64,000 bases of DNA from Sipunculus nudus (lineage: Eukaryota > Annelida > Sipuncula > Golfingiida > Sipunculidae), in contig CM049306.1 in assembly GCA_026874595.1 (NCBI GenBank), positions 58,908,019 to 58,972,018 of the forward strand. Reading direction: 5' to 3'. Below are positions 1-10,991 of this stretch, in pieces (positions within the stretch are counted from its first letter, which is position 1; the number at the start of each line of letters is the position of its first letter). A program made the position numbers and the translations under genes. The notes under the pieces are model-generated. The model was not told where the DNA came from and did no database searches. It saw nothing but the letters and a program-made list of their open reading frames with translations.

Positions 1-579
1 AGCATACTGACATAGTAATCTCAGAAATGACAGAAGCTAGCATTACCAAGTATTGTGCAAATGTTGGTCGCATGACTCATTTTTGAAGTTGTAGATTTTG
101 TGGTGCCATCTACATTGACCTATTTTTTATGGGCAAAAACCTCATAATTTTAGCCTCTTTCAGCTTAAAATGTTTATGATGAAACTGTCAAGTTGAATCG
201 TTCAATTTTCAAAGGAATTATCCTAGGACATGGTTCTTTCAAACAATCAGAATAAATTGAGTTTGTTAATTTTTGGTTGAGTTGTGAAAAGCTTAAGTTG
301 GTCTTATGGCCATTATTATGTCTTTTTCAAACTGAGGACTGCAATAGTGTTCTTCTACAAAATTATTGTTTCAATTATAACTTCTGTAACATTGCACAAA
401 AATTATTATTAGGTGGCCTTTATTCTAGTTTACTTGACTGATTTTTTTGGCAGAATTATTGGACCTTAAACAATGAAAGGACTGCATCTTTTATTTTTCT
501 AAATATTATGATAAAATGTTTATATATATGTCAGCTTGAAAAAAAAACATTTAGCCAAAGTCTTTCAGTATGTGTAACC
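1..579. other. AT-rich non-coding stretch
   Basis: I see no open reading frame of meaningful length, no splice-bounded coding exon and no RNA gene here. The stretch is AT-rich with short A and T runs. It ends where similarity begins to a repeat tail seen again at about 47.7 kb and 59.05 kb (the 'agattaaccaacaggcca' sequence). Confidence 0.6.
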
Positions 580-644
580 AGATTAACCAACAGGCCAAAA
601 TTGTATCTATATCTATAAATAGGTTGAGAAACTGCCATCTGTTT
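580..644 (+). repeat. fragment of dispersed repeat tail plus start of local tandem unit
   Basis: The bases around 580-610 ('agattaaccaacaggcca') match the sequence at about 59,046-59,063 and, in reverse complement, about 47,730-47,750. This makes the stretch a degraded fragment of the satellite-bearing repeat family described at 44.9-47.9 kb. The following bases, 'actgccatctgtttcagat', are the left half of a local tandem unit whose right half resumes after the inserted element at 1352. Confidence 0.55.
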
Positions 645-653
645 CAGATTTAG
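645..653. repeat. Target-site duplication, left (CAGATTTAG)
   Basis: These nine bases are repeated exactly at 1352-1360, directly outside the opposite end of the element. Confidence 0.8.
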
Positions 654-1351
654 TACGCTCTTTACACAGCGCTTTACCTATAGGGCTACTACCTATATCG
701 TAAGGCGCTGTTTGTTATGACCTCGTATCCTGAATTGCAACACCAGAGGGGAGCACTGTATTTTTGTCCAATCAGATGAGACCTTGTGCTGGAAGACAAA
801 GCCAGGCGAGGAATACACAGAGCCAATCATATTAATTTCTTTTTGAGTGACAGCTCATCCCCCAGCGTAACCGTCTGAACAGGCCACAGGCTCAGAGAGA
901 ATTCCCCCTGACGTAGTTTGCTTAGGGCCTTGGGCACATAGGATGCTCGGCCACTGAGCTGTAATTCAAATGAAATGTAACAACAAAGGCTGCGTGCACA
1001 CCTCGCTTGCTGGTTTCAGTTCTGCAGACAACAGATACATGGCTACGCTAACACAGTCATAATGTCATAATCGAATCGGTCGATGATGCGAGAATGCAGA
1101 GGGAGCAATTTAAATTCGACCGGAAACTCAATAAGCGGCGCTTGAAGCGCAGCAATGGGCGGAGCCAGGATGCCTGTCGAGTGTTTTTTATTAGCATCTG
1201 ATTGGCTGCTTGTCACATCATACGCACGTTTATTTCAGTGGAAAACGAACCGCCATCTGGTGTCTAAATATATCATAAACGGTCAAAGCTGGCAGCGTGA
1301 AAATCGGTTGCTTCTTTAGAAGCGCAAGATTTCCGCTGCCTCGGGAGCGTA
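654..1351 (+). mobile_element. Non-autonomous DNA transposon (MITE-like), copy 1, with 9-bp target duplication
   Basis: A 698-bp element bounded by the short inverted termini TACGCTC and GAGCGTA. It is flanked on both sides by the same nine bases, CAGATTTAG (645-653 and 1352-1360). Joining the flanks recreates 'cagatttagcaacag', which matches related local tandem units near 1640 and 1805, so the empty site can be read from the window itself. A second copy in the opposite orientation is at 9253-9742. Just inside the left end is an imperfect hairpin of about 45 bp (acagcgc...gcgctgt). No transposase is encoded. The 9-bp duplication would suit Merlin-, MULE- or hAT/P-like superfamilies, but the termini do not let me choose. 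Confidence 0.8.
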
Positions 1352-1360
1352 CAGATTTAG
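1352..1360. repeat. Target-site duplication, right (CAGATTTAG)
   Basis: Exact partner of 645-653. Confidence 0.8.
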
Positions 1361-1400
1361 CAACAGATCAAGAGTTCAATCAGTGCAGCCAAGCACAAGG

Positions 1401-1510
1401 CATGTGATCACCTCATGTGTGACATGTGAACACCTCATGGGAACCATGTGATCACCTCAAAGGTAGCATGTGATCACCTTATGAGTATCATGTGATCACC
1501 TCATGTGTGT
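1401..1510 (+). repeat. 22-bp minisatellite, five units
   Basis: Five head-to-tail units of exactly 22 bp start at 1401, 1423, 1445, 1467 and 1489. The core is CATGTGATCACCTCATG followed by a variable five-base spacer. Every unit starts with CATGTG, an E-box-like hexamer, and four of the five carry the palindrome TGATCA. A broken sixth start follows at 1511. Confidence 0.9.
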
Positions 1511-1539
1511 CATGCCCCTCAGGGCTGCATGTGGAGCCA

Positions 1540-1915
1540 ATCTGTGAGCTTATGCAATGGTGTGGCTACTATTTCAGATTTGGCAACAGGCAAAAGGTCA
1601 GTCTGGATCTGTTTATAGCATTGGCAGACTGCCAACTGTATCAGATTAAGCAACAGGTAGAGTTCACTCAGTGAAGCCAGGTATAGGTCAGGAGTTCACT
1701 CAGTGCAGTAGCTGCATTCTATTTATAGCGTTTGCAGACTGCCCAGATTTGGCACTAAAGTTCAGCCTGGATCTATTTGAAGCTATGGCAGACTGCCAAC
1801 TGTGTCAGATTATGCAACAGGTCAAGAGTTCACTCAGTGCAGCCAGGTACAGGTCAGAAGTTCACTCAGTCTAGCCAGGTGCAGGTCATGAGTTCACTCA
1901 GTGCAGTAGCCTGAG
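1540..1915 (+). repeat. Complex tandem repeat, ~60-bp and ~30-bp units
   Basis: Two related blocks begin near 1599 and 1763. They share 'ctggatct', 'ggcagactgccaact' and 'cagatta(a/t)gcaacagg'. Between and after them, 'gttcactcagtgcagccagg' recurs about five times (near 1663, 1692, 1831, 1860 and 1890). The short ORFs at 1492-1674 and 1671-1874 are by-products of this repeat. The unit that received the transposon at 645-1360 belongs to the same family. Confidence 0.75.
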
Positions 1916-2059
1916 CCAGCAATTTGTCACAGTTCATTCGGGGCAACTGCCTTTCTCACCTAAGCCTGGTCAGCCCCATGCATCAGACTCAAGGTAAGTT
2001 TGATGTATTGGCCTGATATTTTAACCTGTCTATGTGTCTTTGATTGCTTTCTCGTTCAC

Positions 2060-2371
2060 AAGACAGGTGTCGCCACCTACAATGACTTTTGCACAGTATA
2101 TGTGCCTGCTTATTTCTACAGAGGAATTTGATATATCAGTCTGAAATTGGGCATATTTATAAATATCGAATAGCTGTGTCGTATACAAGACTGATGGTGA
2201 CACCTACAGTAATTTTTGCACAGTGTGTATCCCTGCCTATTTCTCAGGGGGGGGGGGGGGGGGGGTTTGATATATCATTCTGAAATTGGGCATATGTATA
2301 TATCTCTGATAGCTTCGTTGTAAACAAGACTGGTGGTGCCAGCTACAATCATTTTTGTGTTGTGTGCACCC
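2060..2371 (+). repeat. ~135-bp tandem repeat, two and a third units
   Basis: Units start at about 2060, 2187 and 2325 with 'caagac(a/t)ggtg(t/g)c(g/a)ccacctac', and continue through 'tttgcacagt' and 'tgaaattgggcatat'. The second unit holds an uninterrupted run of 19 G at 2247-2265. The 'ggtgNcNccacctac' segment resembles the palindromic GGTGGCGCCACC motif of the repeats at 43-47 kb, which suggests distant kinship. Confidence 0.75.
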
Positions 2372-2379
2372 ATGCCAGA

Positions 2380-5330
2380 ATTTCAGCAGTGATGTTTGTG
2401 TAACTGATTCTTATTCAAAATGTTTAATACTTGCATTGTTCATATACATGTAAAGTAATGGTCCAGCATTGAAGCATTATACCTAGTGTATTTCCCAATG
2501 CACAGGTTCGCATAAGGCCTGTAGGGCTTGTTTGTAGTTAAAATTTGTTTTTGTTGCAAATGAAGAACAGGTACTCGGTAATGTTGCTTATTCGGCTATT
2601 GCACAAATGTCTTGAAAGAATCCTTTAAGGTATAGAAAATGGACTTGAATTTGTGTTGATCATATTAGAAAGCGAGCATAATTCAACATACCGTGTCTCG
2701 ACTTGTAAAGGAAAAAAATTCTTTCCCTTGCACCATATTATTCTATAGAAGAATATTTGTGTGCGTGTGGCCTAAGTAATATATACTGCATATTTACCTG
2801 GGAAAATTCTAAGGAAATTGTAGTACTACATAAACTTGTTATCAAGCGTTCCTCGGTCAGCATAAAATGGGGCCTGGATTGCCCAGCTAAATTATGAGGT
2901 TAGGAAAGATATATAAGTATTAAGTTACTTGTATAGAGTGGTCCATATTCGGTCTACTTGACATTATGATCATGTGAGTAAAAGCGTGGTAAGGTATGAA
3001 TTTGCAGTCACTGTTACCAGAAACTTTGAAACAGATATGTTCTATGCTTTGCTTTAAGGGGTGCACCGCTGTCCGATGAACACGCCTTTTTTGCATATAA
3101 TATGATATAGTTATTTTATAATTTAAATTTATTTTTATTTATATAATTTTATATGTATTAATATAGTCTTATAATATATACAGTCTTAAATATATATATA
3201 TATATTACCTTCCAACTCCATCGACAAATCATCACGATACGCCCATTTTATTACAGCCATCTCCGGCGTGAATCCAGTTTTTGTATAAGTGTATAAAAAT
3301 GTTTATTAATGGGACTTATAATGTATTCAAACAGTTTTATTATAATGGGAAATAAGCCCTAGCTGGTCCTTTTAAAACTCTGTACGGTGACGACGTATGC
3401 ACGCCAAATAAGTATCAACACCGTTTAGAACCGGGGAAATCCTTCGCGAGGCTGGAAATCTTTCGCGAAGGATTCATTTTCGCGAAATCTACCGGAAAGA
3501 ACCTGGAGGGCATCAACAGCATAAATAAATTATATTCGTCCAGCCACGAAATAATTTTCTGTGATTTTAATTTAAGCAATTAAAAATATACTAATATAAA
3601 GTCTTATCACATGAAGATCATATATTCATAATATTCATGCATGACTATATAAGTTCATTTTCACATGTGATCATTGGGTGTTTTTCTTAATAAAGGATTT
3701 AAATTTCGCGAGTATCGTGAATTTGATACCCGCACGAATCTGAAGCCATACCCAGATTATGTATCAACATATATACATCTATCTGAAAACGTGTCCTTCC
3801 AAACATTAGCGTAACGCAATGGCTGACAGAGAATCAATGATGTTTTGTCTAGATTTTCGCTGCATTTACCTCCTAGCGAACTGCATTATTTCTTAGATCC
3901 CAAGCGTTTCGTTACAGCTTCATATGCTAGTAAATCTTTACCCAACGAGATTATCTTCCTGAAACTGATAAAATCTAAAAAAAATAATCTCAGAGTTTCG
4001 CCTCTGAACCAGTAGCCTTTTACAAAAAAAAAGCCAGAAAATGGCAATCCGTGGCACACAGACTGAATGAACGTTTAGTTTATTGGCCACTTATTTAAAA
4101 CATGTGAAGGCCCGCCAAAATAATCAAACACATTCAGCAAGGTTATATATGGCAACACGTGTATCCATAAGATTTGAAAACCAGTCACTGTCCAACTTCC
4201 GCACATATGCGACCAACCAGCTTATGTTATGTGGTTCTTCTGTTTGTCAACTTTGGTGCATGTACCGTGTTTGCAAACAACTTGTAGCCCTTACATCAGT
4301 GCCAAAGGCGTTATAAGAGCTTTTTTTTAACAGGAGTTGCCTTCAGTTCATTAATATACACACAGAAAAAGTAAGCAATTATATAAACACTATACAGGAA
4401 GGTGAGATGAATAGCTGGTTTTAAAATATCGAACATCTTATTTGAATTTTATTGCGGGACGATTGTAAATCTTGATAGTAACGTAAGTTATGCATGTTTC
4501 AACACGTTTCTGTCACGTGAGCATGGGCGGTGGTGTCAGCGTCATGATAAGAAAATGTCAAGAATTGATAAAAAAAAACTTTTATAACCAGCGCATGTTA
4601 AAGCGGCATGCCCCTTTTAACCGATCAATCCGCGTGTTTCCTTTCATCTGTATATCAAAACAGCCCGCTCTTTGATTAGTCACTGGTGTTGAAAATATTA
4701 TCCAATTAAGTGCCTCCTCTGGTACCCAGAGCGTCAAAGCATTGACAGTCAGGGGTATAATGTTCCAAACCTTCATTTTGAAAGTTCGTGGTGGTTCATG
4801 ATCTATACAAACGGCTTGCACTTTTTTATGAATATAGATCCGCGTTAGATCTTGTATTTGGCACTGTTCATCTTCGTTGACATTGCATTGTGCCATGATT
4901 TCCTTGATTTTCTCCTGAATCATTGGGGTTTACTTGATCACTAATACAGGTTTCAAAATCTGGCAAACCAGTTAATTGTTTAAGTCTCAAGCAAATTATT
5001 CTACATAGTATTTTGTGTCCAGAATGTGTTTTCCCCCCATCTTATTTTACAATTACGATACCATACCATTAAAAAAAGTGTTTAACGTTTGAAGATATAT
5101 ATAGCAGAGGACAGGAATGACCATTGAGATTTACCATGTATTTAGCTTGATTTCAAGAGTAAACAAGTCAAAATTATGTGCTTCCGATGATTACCCCCGC
5201 GCTTTAGATTACCCGTAGCACAACTTGAAATTGATTTCAGATAACCCTTGGGGAAAAAGGTTGTTTCTTTATGTTTATTTTACTTTTGTTATTGTTATAA
5301 TTATTAATATTATCATTATTATTACTTCCG
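2380..5330. other. Long AT-rich stretch without recognised gene
   Basis: Several short frames are open but none has a recognisable domain. The longest is 4582-4923 on the minus strand (113 codons, AT-poor for the area, no family I recognise). There is a TA/AT-rich patch around 3110-3205 and an inverted repeat at 3438-3474. I cannot support a gene here. Confidence 0.5.
3438..3474. repeat. Short perfect inverted repeat (hairpin)
   Basis: AATCCTTCGCGA at 3438-3449 is the exact reverse complement of TCGCGAAGGATT at 3463-3474, with a 13-base loop. More TTCGCGAA-like sequence follows at 3479-3487 and again near 3705. Similar 'cgcgaat...tgaagcc' sequence recurs near 55,930, so this belongs to a dispersed repeat rather than a terminator. 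Confidence 0.6.
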
Positions 5331-5335
5331 CCTAG

Positions 5336-5557
5336 GGGTTTGTATTATGTTTTTGCCGGCGTTTGCTTGCCTGTTTGTCTGTTAGCAACATGACTCATAA
5401 AGTTATCAATGGATTTTGATGAAATTTTCAGGATACAATGATACAAAGATCAATTAATTCAATGGGGGGGGGGGGTGATCAGGATCACCATCTGGATCCA
5501 AAAAGTTTTGGAAATGCAGCCTTGGCGGTGGTCTGCGCTCTCTTGGTGCTTTTCTGG
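5336..5557 (+). repeat. Probable dispersed repeat directly upstream of GPCR exon
   Basis: The stretch begins with 'gtttgcttgcctgtttgtct' and ends with 'ggtctgcgctctcttggtg'. In between are a 13-G run (about 5463-5475) and the near-palindrome 'gatcaggatcaccatctgga'. I recall closely similar sequence as a widespread interspersed repeat, but I cannot search for it here. Within the window it appears once. Confidence 0.4.
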
Positions 5558-5593
5558 GTATGATTATTATTATTATCTCTGAAATTGTTTCAG

Positions 5594-5898
5594 AGAGTCA
5601 AACAGAATCTACCACCAAGAACAAGAAGAAAAATCGGAGGCGAGCGGACGTCCGGGCTGCTATGACATCAGTGTTCGTTGTCTCTCTCTTCGTTCTGCTG
5701 TGGCTGCCCTGGATCGGCGTCAACATGGCCATAGTTAACAACGCTCAGGGACTTCCCCCGGAACTACGGGTCACCACTTTGATATTTGTCTACATTCCGG
5801 CAGCAGTCAACCCTGTCACATACTCTTATATGTTACCAAAGATATCTAGCTATTTTGCTAAGCTCAAGAAGAAATACATTACACGTGCAAAGACATGA
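5594..5898 (+). CDS. Class A (rhodopsin-like) GPCR, 3'-terminal exon only
   Basis: This exon encodes the end of the third intracellular loop, TM6, the third extracellular loop, TM7 and a short basic tail. A pyrimidine-rich acceptor 'ttgtttcag' ends at 5593, and the in-frame stop is at 5896-5898. A lysine/arginine-rich loop (KNKKKNRRRADVRAA) leads into TM6 with the FVLLWLPW signature, where the usual CWxP cysteine is leucine. TM7 ends in NPVTY, matching NPxxY. The tail after TM7 is only about 20 residues. TM1-TM5 are absent from the 5.6 kb upstream, so the gene either has a long intron beginning outside the window or this is a stranded exon. The ligand cannot be inferred from these helices. 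In-frame codons upstream of the acceptor back to 5560 are probably intronic. Confidence 0.7.
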
Positions 5899-5899
5899 G

Positions 5900-5927
5900 T
5901 ATATATATATATTTATATTTAAACTAT

Positions 5928-5958
<31 letters not shown>

Positions 5959-5960
5959 CA
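5900..5960. repeat. TA-rich microsatellite after GPCR stop
   Basis: Interrupted (TA)n and 'atatata' runs begin two bases after the GPCR stop codon. This would lie in its 3' untranslated region if the exon is expressed. Confidence 0.7.
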
Positions 5961-5964
5961 TACA

Positions 5965-6490
5965 GGGAACCAAGGGACCCATCGGTCATATATATGATCT
6001 CAAAATATGATTTGGAAGAGGAGGTAAGCAAATGCTGGTTTTGTGTGGTAATATTATGATGTATTATGAGTTGTCAGTGTTTATCTCAAGTTATGTAAGA
6101 TTTTTAAAATATCCTTGGAAACAGGGAAGACGATTGATGTCATTTATGTTATTTACATTTGGAAATGGTGTGCTATTGTCACACAGGTATTGACCTGGCC
6201 ATATAACTTTATCTACATTGCAGCAGAAGTGTTTAAACAAGGGACCCATGGGTCACAGCTGTTATATATATGATAAAACATATGATTTGGAAATGAGGCA
6301 CATGCTGGTTTTGTGTGGTAATAAATATAAGCTGTATTATGAGTTGATGGTGTTTAGCTTATGTATGATTTTGATAGTATAATCTTTGGAGACAGGGAAG
6401 AGGGCTGATATCTTTTATTTATTAAAAAATGGAGTGCTAATGTCACACAGATTCTGACTTGGCCATATAACTTATAAGCAGCACATATAA
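5965..6490 (+). repeat. ~270-bp tandem duplication
   Basis: A unit starting near 5965 ('ccaagggacccatcggtca') is repeated from about 6237 ('caagggacccatgggtca'). Both continue through 'atatgatttgga', 'tgctggttttgtgtggtaat' and 'tggccatataactt'. The GACCCATGGGTC palindrome at its start is the same one found at the ends of repeats at 47.8, 58.9 and 63.4 kb. Confidence 0.75.
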
Positions 6491-7515
6491 TACAAGAGTT
6501 TAACTATTTATTAAAATTTAATAACAAATATTGTGCCAAATATATTTTTTTATTAAAATAATAGGAGAATCATATGATTTTTTAGAATAAAATATAACCA
6601 AAATGATTATTAAATATTATATAAATTATATAATTATTAAATAATATTATAGAATATATTCATGAATGCATTCATGAATACATTTTGAAAGTATTTGCAC
6701 TGGTATTCAAACACTTTCATTTTTACCTGAATTCAAATTCTTATCCAAGAAATTTTATAATGGAGTACTTATTCATGTTCGTATTCATATACATTGACAA
6801 AGTATTTGCACCATGTCTGGTATTTATTCAGTTTTAGCTAAACAATGATGTTGAGAATCCAGAATATACAAAAATCACACATTTAAATGATAATCATAAG
6901 TGTCTGGTTTTATGGCTTTTATTTATATTTAAAAAAAAATAAATGTAATATATTCACTTTAAAAAACTTTCACATCAATCTACATACTAGACACAGTAGG
7001 AATCTAGATTAATAACAACTGCATCTATGTCTATCATTAATTTCCTTCATATGATCCCTAATGATTAGAAATAATAGGATTTATTTTTTTTTTTTTTATC
7101 ATTAAAATTGAACTGAAAAATACAATAGGTGACTGCATGGTGTTATTTGGAATACGTGACATTTTATCCATCCATACAAGATTCTTACACCATCAGTAAC
7201 TGCAAGTTCATTTCCTGTTACTCATCAACTAACAAATTCCTTTTCTATTAATTTGTCTTTTATTTGTTATTAAAAAAACAATTAAAATTTATTAATTTAT
7301 TGTTCATTGTTATGTTGCTGGTCAAAACAACTACTAGATGAGTTGAGTTGGACATCTGGATCAACTGTGGCTGGCCATAAGGTGCCTGGCTGCCCCAGTG
7401 TATGCCTCGCCTCAAGCGTGCATTATTTGATGATAGGTCAACAAGGTCAACATACAGGTGACTAAAGAGGGGCTAGGGAGAGCCTTGGTCTGACATGGTC
7501 TCATAAGAAGATTAA
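6491..7515. other. AT-rich intergenic DNA
   Basis: No gene is recognised. There are repeated 'ttcatgaat' and 'gtatttgca' segments between about 6655 and 6820, and A/T runs near 6930 and 7085. Confidence 0.55.
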
Positions 7516-7519
7516 TAAA

Positions 7520-8744
7520 AGCTACTATTTTTGGCCAAATTCTTTGAGCTTTCTAAACTAAAAAGCTGAAATCCTTATGTGTGCATAATATGAAAATTAT
7601 ATCAACAGTGTTCACAGGAAACAAACGTGCCATGGTCAAATTAAGGAAGTAAAAATATTTCTCGATTTTTTACAAAGTGCATTAATTATGTTTGGACCCT
7701 TAAGTTGAAACAATTACGTGATACTTACATCATTTCTGGCATGTGGATAGCGAATGTATAGAAGAATATGTATATTATATATGATCAAATCCTATCAGTG
7801 GTTTTGATATTAGGTAGTCTTGAAGTGAAATAATTGTTTTTTTATGGAAAATTAAAGTTTTTTCCTTGATATATCGAATGAATATAGATCTGGTGATAAC
7901 ATTCTCGGTATGGTAGGGGATTCTTTGGACATGTAACTGTATACGCCAAATTGTGGGAGCTGTGAGTTTGCCTGAGAAGCTGGCTAGCTGAGCTCTAGCA
8001 AACTGCATAACACTAGATTGATATAAACAATACTTGACATGGTGCTTGAAAATTTGAATAAAAATCTACAGTTTTTGATCAACTGGTTTCAAGTTTCAGA
8101 TGTTAACAGATGAAATGCTTATAAAAACATGCTCTGAAAATTTAAATCCACAGCAATAACAGGAAAAAAATGAGTCATGGTCTAATTTGGGCAAAATTTA
8201 AGGTACTGATTTTATATTTATGCTAATAACTTATAGAATTTGAAAATTCATATCTAATTTTGGGTATGCAATTGAATCTTGATTAAATAATCTTATATCC
8301 CTGATAAAAAGTCTTTAGCTTCAGCAATTCATATGTTTATTGAGTAAATATATTTCCTGATTTTTTTTACAAGATGAATTATGTTCGGGCCCATAACCTT
8401 AACAAACTATGCAACACTGACCTTATCTTTGGTATGTACATAGAAAATGTTTGGAAGAATAGGCATACTAAATATGATCAAAAACAGGTCAGTGGTTTTG
8501 ATAACAGGTAGTCTTGAAGTGTAACAATAGATTTTTGATAGAAAACGGAGGGTTTTCCTTAATATCTCGAAGGGACGACGTCCTAGTGACCCAGTTTTCG
8601 GTATGGTAGGAGATTTTGGGGGGACAAATAACTGTATGCCGAATTTCAGATTCGTAGTTCCAACGGTTTCAAAACGTGCCAGTTTAACGGACGGACGGAC
8701 AGCCGACGGACAAAAGACCACTGACTTACAGTCAGCTGAGCTAA
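7520..8744 (-). repeat. Satellite-bearing dispersed repeat, family B, two monomers
   Basis: Two related blocks (about 7520-8010 and 8040-8745) share 'gttttgata(t/a)(t/c)agg(t/c)agtcttgaagtg', 'tttccttgatat(a/c)tcgaa' and 'cggtatggtagg(g/a)ga'. The array ends in GGACGGACGG-rich sequence and then CAGTCAGCTGAGC at 8729-8741. That is the exact reverse complement of the terminus GCTCAGCTGACTG at 44,865, so I assign it to the minus orientation. Related copies are at 48.4-49.0 and 51.2-51.9 kb. The minus-strand ORF at 8407-8763 is a product of the repeat. Confidence 0.75.
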
Positions 8745-8759
8745 TAATCAGTCGATGAA

Positions 8760-9244
8760 ACACTTCAAATGCAGTTTATGTAAAGTATTAAAAAGTATTC
8801 CTTATTTGTTGTATATATTTCCCTCTGTACATTTAAAATATGTTTCACTAGTGTTTCGCCTCTCGAAATTATTTAAAGATTTCTAAAGTCTTATTGTTAA
8901 AATTCCAAAGTTCGACTAGTTACGACCAGTCTCCCGCATTTTTCTTGATTCTGTAGAGGTTGCGAGAACATGATACTGGTGGTAGCTGATCATACGACTT
9001 GTGGTACGCTTGGTTGCACGATCAATCAGGAGGGGACGATCGATAGTAAAATCAGTCGAGCGACCAGTCATGGCGATCATTTTTTACTGCGGGACCAAAC
9101 TTAGTAACCTCCGACTAATCGTGCTGCCTGTCGCGTTGACCTGCGAGCAGTGGTTCAACTGGTCGTTCCACCGATCTTGGGACTATATTCTCAACCCCTA
9201 TTTGCTGTATTCATTCGTTCACCATCTTTTCTACGGAAGAGTAG
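8760..9244. other. No gene recognised
   Basis: The plus-strand ORF at 9001-9336 starts outside but runs into transposon copy 2, and its product has no recognisable domain. I read this as unique intergenic sequence. Confidence 0.5.
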
Positions 9245-9252
9245 AAAACTAC

Positions 9253-9742
9253 TACGCTCCCAAAGCAGCGGAAATCTTGCGCTTCTATGATAAAGAAGCT
9301 ACTGATTTTCCCGCTGCCTGCTTTGACCGTTTATGATGCACTTAAACACCAGGTGGTGGGCCTGTCTACTGATAATAAAAACTGCTGATGTGACTAGCGG
9401 CCAACCAAATGCCAGTCAGCAAACTGTCGACAGGCATCAGGCTCCGCCCTGAAACCACATGGGGGGGGGGGGGGGGGGGGGCATTCTCTCTGAGCCTGTT
9501 GCCTGTTAAAACGGTTGCCTGGTTGAATGAGCTGTCACTCAAAACGAAATGAACAACATTGGCACCGTGTATTCCTCGCTTGGCTGGTAAACCGTTTTTG
9601 TCTTCCAGCACAGGGTCTCATCTGATTGGAACAAAATACAGTGCTCCCCTCTGGTGTAGCATTTCAGAATACGAGGTCAAAACAAATAGCGCTTACGATA
9701 AAGGTAGTAGGGCTATAGGTAAAGCGCTGTGTAAAGAGCGTA
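9253..9742 (-). mobile_element. Non-autonomous DNA transposon, copy 2 (inverted, internally deleted)
   Basis: This is the reverse complement of the 654-1351 element and starts and ends with the same TACGCTC / GAGCGTA termini. Compared with copy 1 it lacks roughly 250 internal bases (those matching about 905-1150 of copy 1). At the deletion point it carries a 21-G run (9461-9481). The flanks are AAAACTAC (9245-9252) and AAGACTAC (9743-9750), a probable 8-bp target duplication with one mismatch. Because each copy has its own flanking duplication, the two inserted independently. Confidence 0.75.
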
Positions 9743-9750
9743 AAGACTAC

Positions 9751-10904
9751 TGGTATGCCTTAAAAGAAAAGAAAAAAATGGGAGTGGGGGCTGTGGTAAG
9801 AGGAAACCGCTGTTTTTCTGATTTAGCTGTAGTCGAACCAGCGTATACTCGAGTCTGCGGGAGGCACTTTAAAATGCCTCAGGATCATCAGCTAATTATT
9901 TTTGTCAATCTTTATCATCTTCGACATCCCTTGGATCAAGATAAAAAATTTATACAAATCTTGTGTTTATAAACATAAACATTTTCCATATTGCAACTGA
10001 TATCCAATTTTAGATTCAGTATTACAAGTTTTTTCTGACAAAGTACATACAGAAAACTCATCGGTTTGATTAAACGAAAAGAAAGTGGAATTGCGTGTTT
10101 AGTTACTTGTTTGTGTTTTTTTTTATATGTCAAACACATATAGACACATCCGATAGTGACGTCACAGAAACTAGGTCACTGACCACATGGTGCTCTAAAA
10201 GGCAAAACATGGGCTGTGGCAGGCACTGAACAAGCTATTTACACTACAATACCAGTCTGAGTTACCCTTCATTTATCTCACTGTCTAGTCTCATTTTTCA
10301 TATCAAACACCATAAACATTCTAGTGTCCCTACAATTAAATAGTCATTTAAACTCCTGGAGGCCTTCCCTAGAACATTTAAATTTGCAGCGGACAATCTC
10401 ACCTGGTGTACAGCATCCATGCATTTAGTCATGGCTAATCAAGAGGTATTAACATTTAGGTTTTCACGCTTCATTCTATATATTTGAAATATGCTTTCCT
10501 ACCAGAGGTGAAGTTCCATTTATTTGGCGTAGGCCTACATGGACAATTTTGTTCACTTAATCTGCAGAAGAAATGTCAGACTTCCTAGTCCAGACCTGGA
10601 CCTCCCTGTTGGCGTGAGTAAATGCTATAAATGCCAAAAAGGCAGTACAGCCTTCACTTAGGTGGCTCATTTCCCATGACAAATCACATTTCAGAGTTGT
10701 TTCTCTGAATATAAATCTTTATATAAGAATAAATTTGTCTTTAGACCTGTCTATCAGCTGATCCAAGATGAGAATACCCATGGAAGCTTTATCTAATGAC
10801 ATAATACTTATTTCTTAAGTTAATTTGAGACTCATAATCTGTAACAGTTTAACCTCCTTCACTTAATATTCAATATATGTTTTTATCATATAGTTTCTTA
10901 TTCT
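9751..10904. other. Intergenic stretch without recognised gene
   Basis: The ORF at 9559-9972 begins inside transposon copy 2 and continues into ordinary flanking DNA, and I see no domain in it. The remainder has no coding or RNA signature that I can support. Confidence 0.5.
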
Positions 10905-10906
10905 TG

Positions 10907-10958
10907 TAATAATAATAATTATAATAATAATAATATTGTTATTATTATTATTATTTAA

Positions 10959-10991
<33 letters not shown>

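Noticed and set aside
1401-1510. CRISPR array
   Set aside because: Spacers are only five bases and the setting is eukaryotic; it is a minisatellite.
4582-4923. 113-codon minus-strand ORF as a gene
   Set aside because: Open and compositionally plausible, but no recognised domain, no splice context and no supporting neighbour; left as unassigned.
654-9742. A single 9.1-kb transposon with long inverted ends carrying the GPCR exon
   Set aside because: The two inverted sequences each have their own complete pair of termini and their own flanking target duplication, so they are two separate small insertions.
9559-9972. 137-codon ORF as a gene
   Set aside because: Its first half is transposon copy 2 sequence and the rest lacks any recognisable feature.
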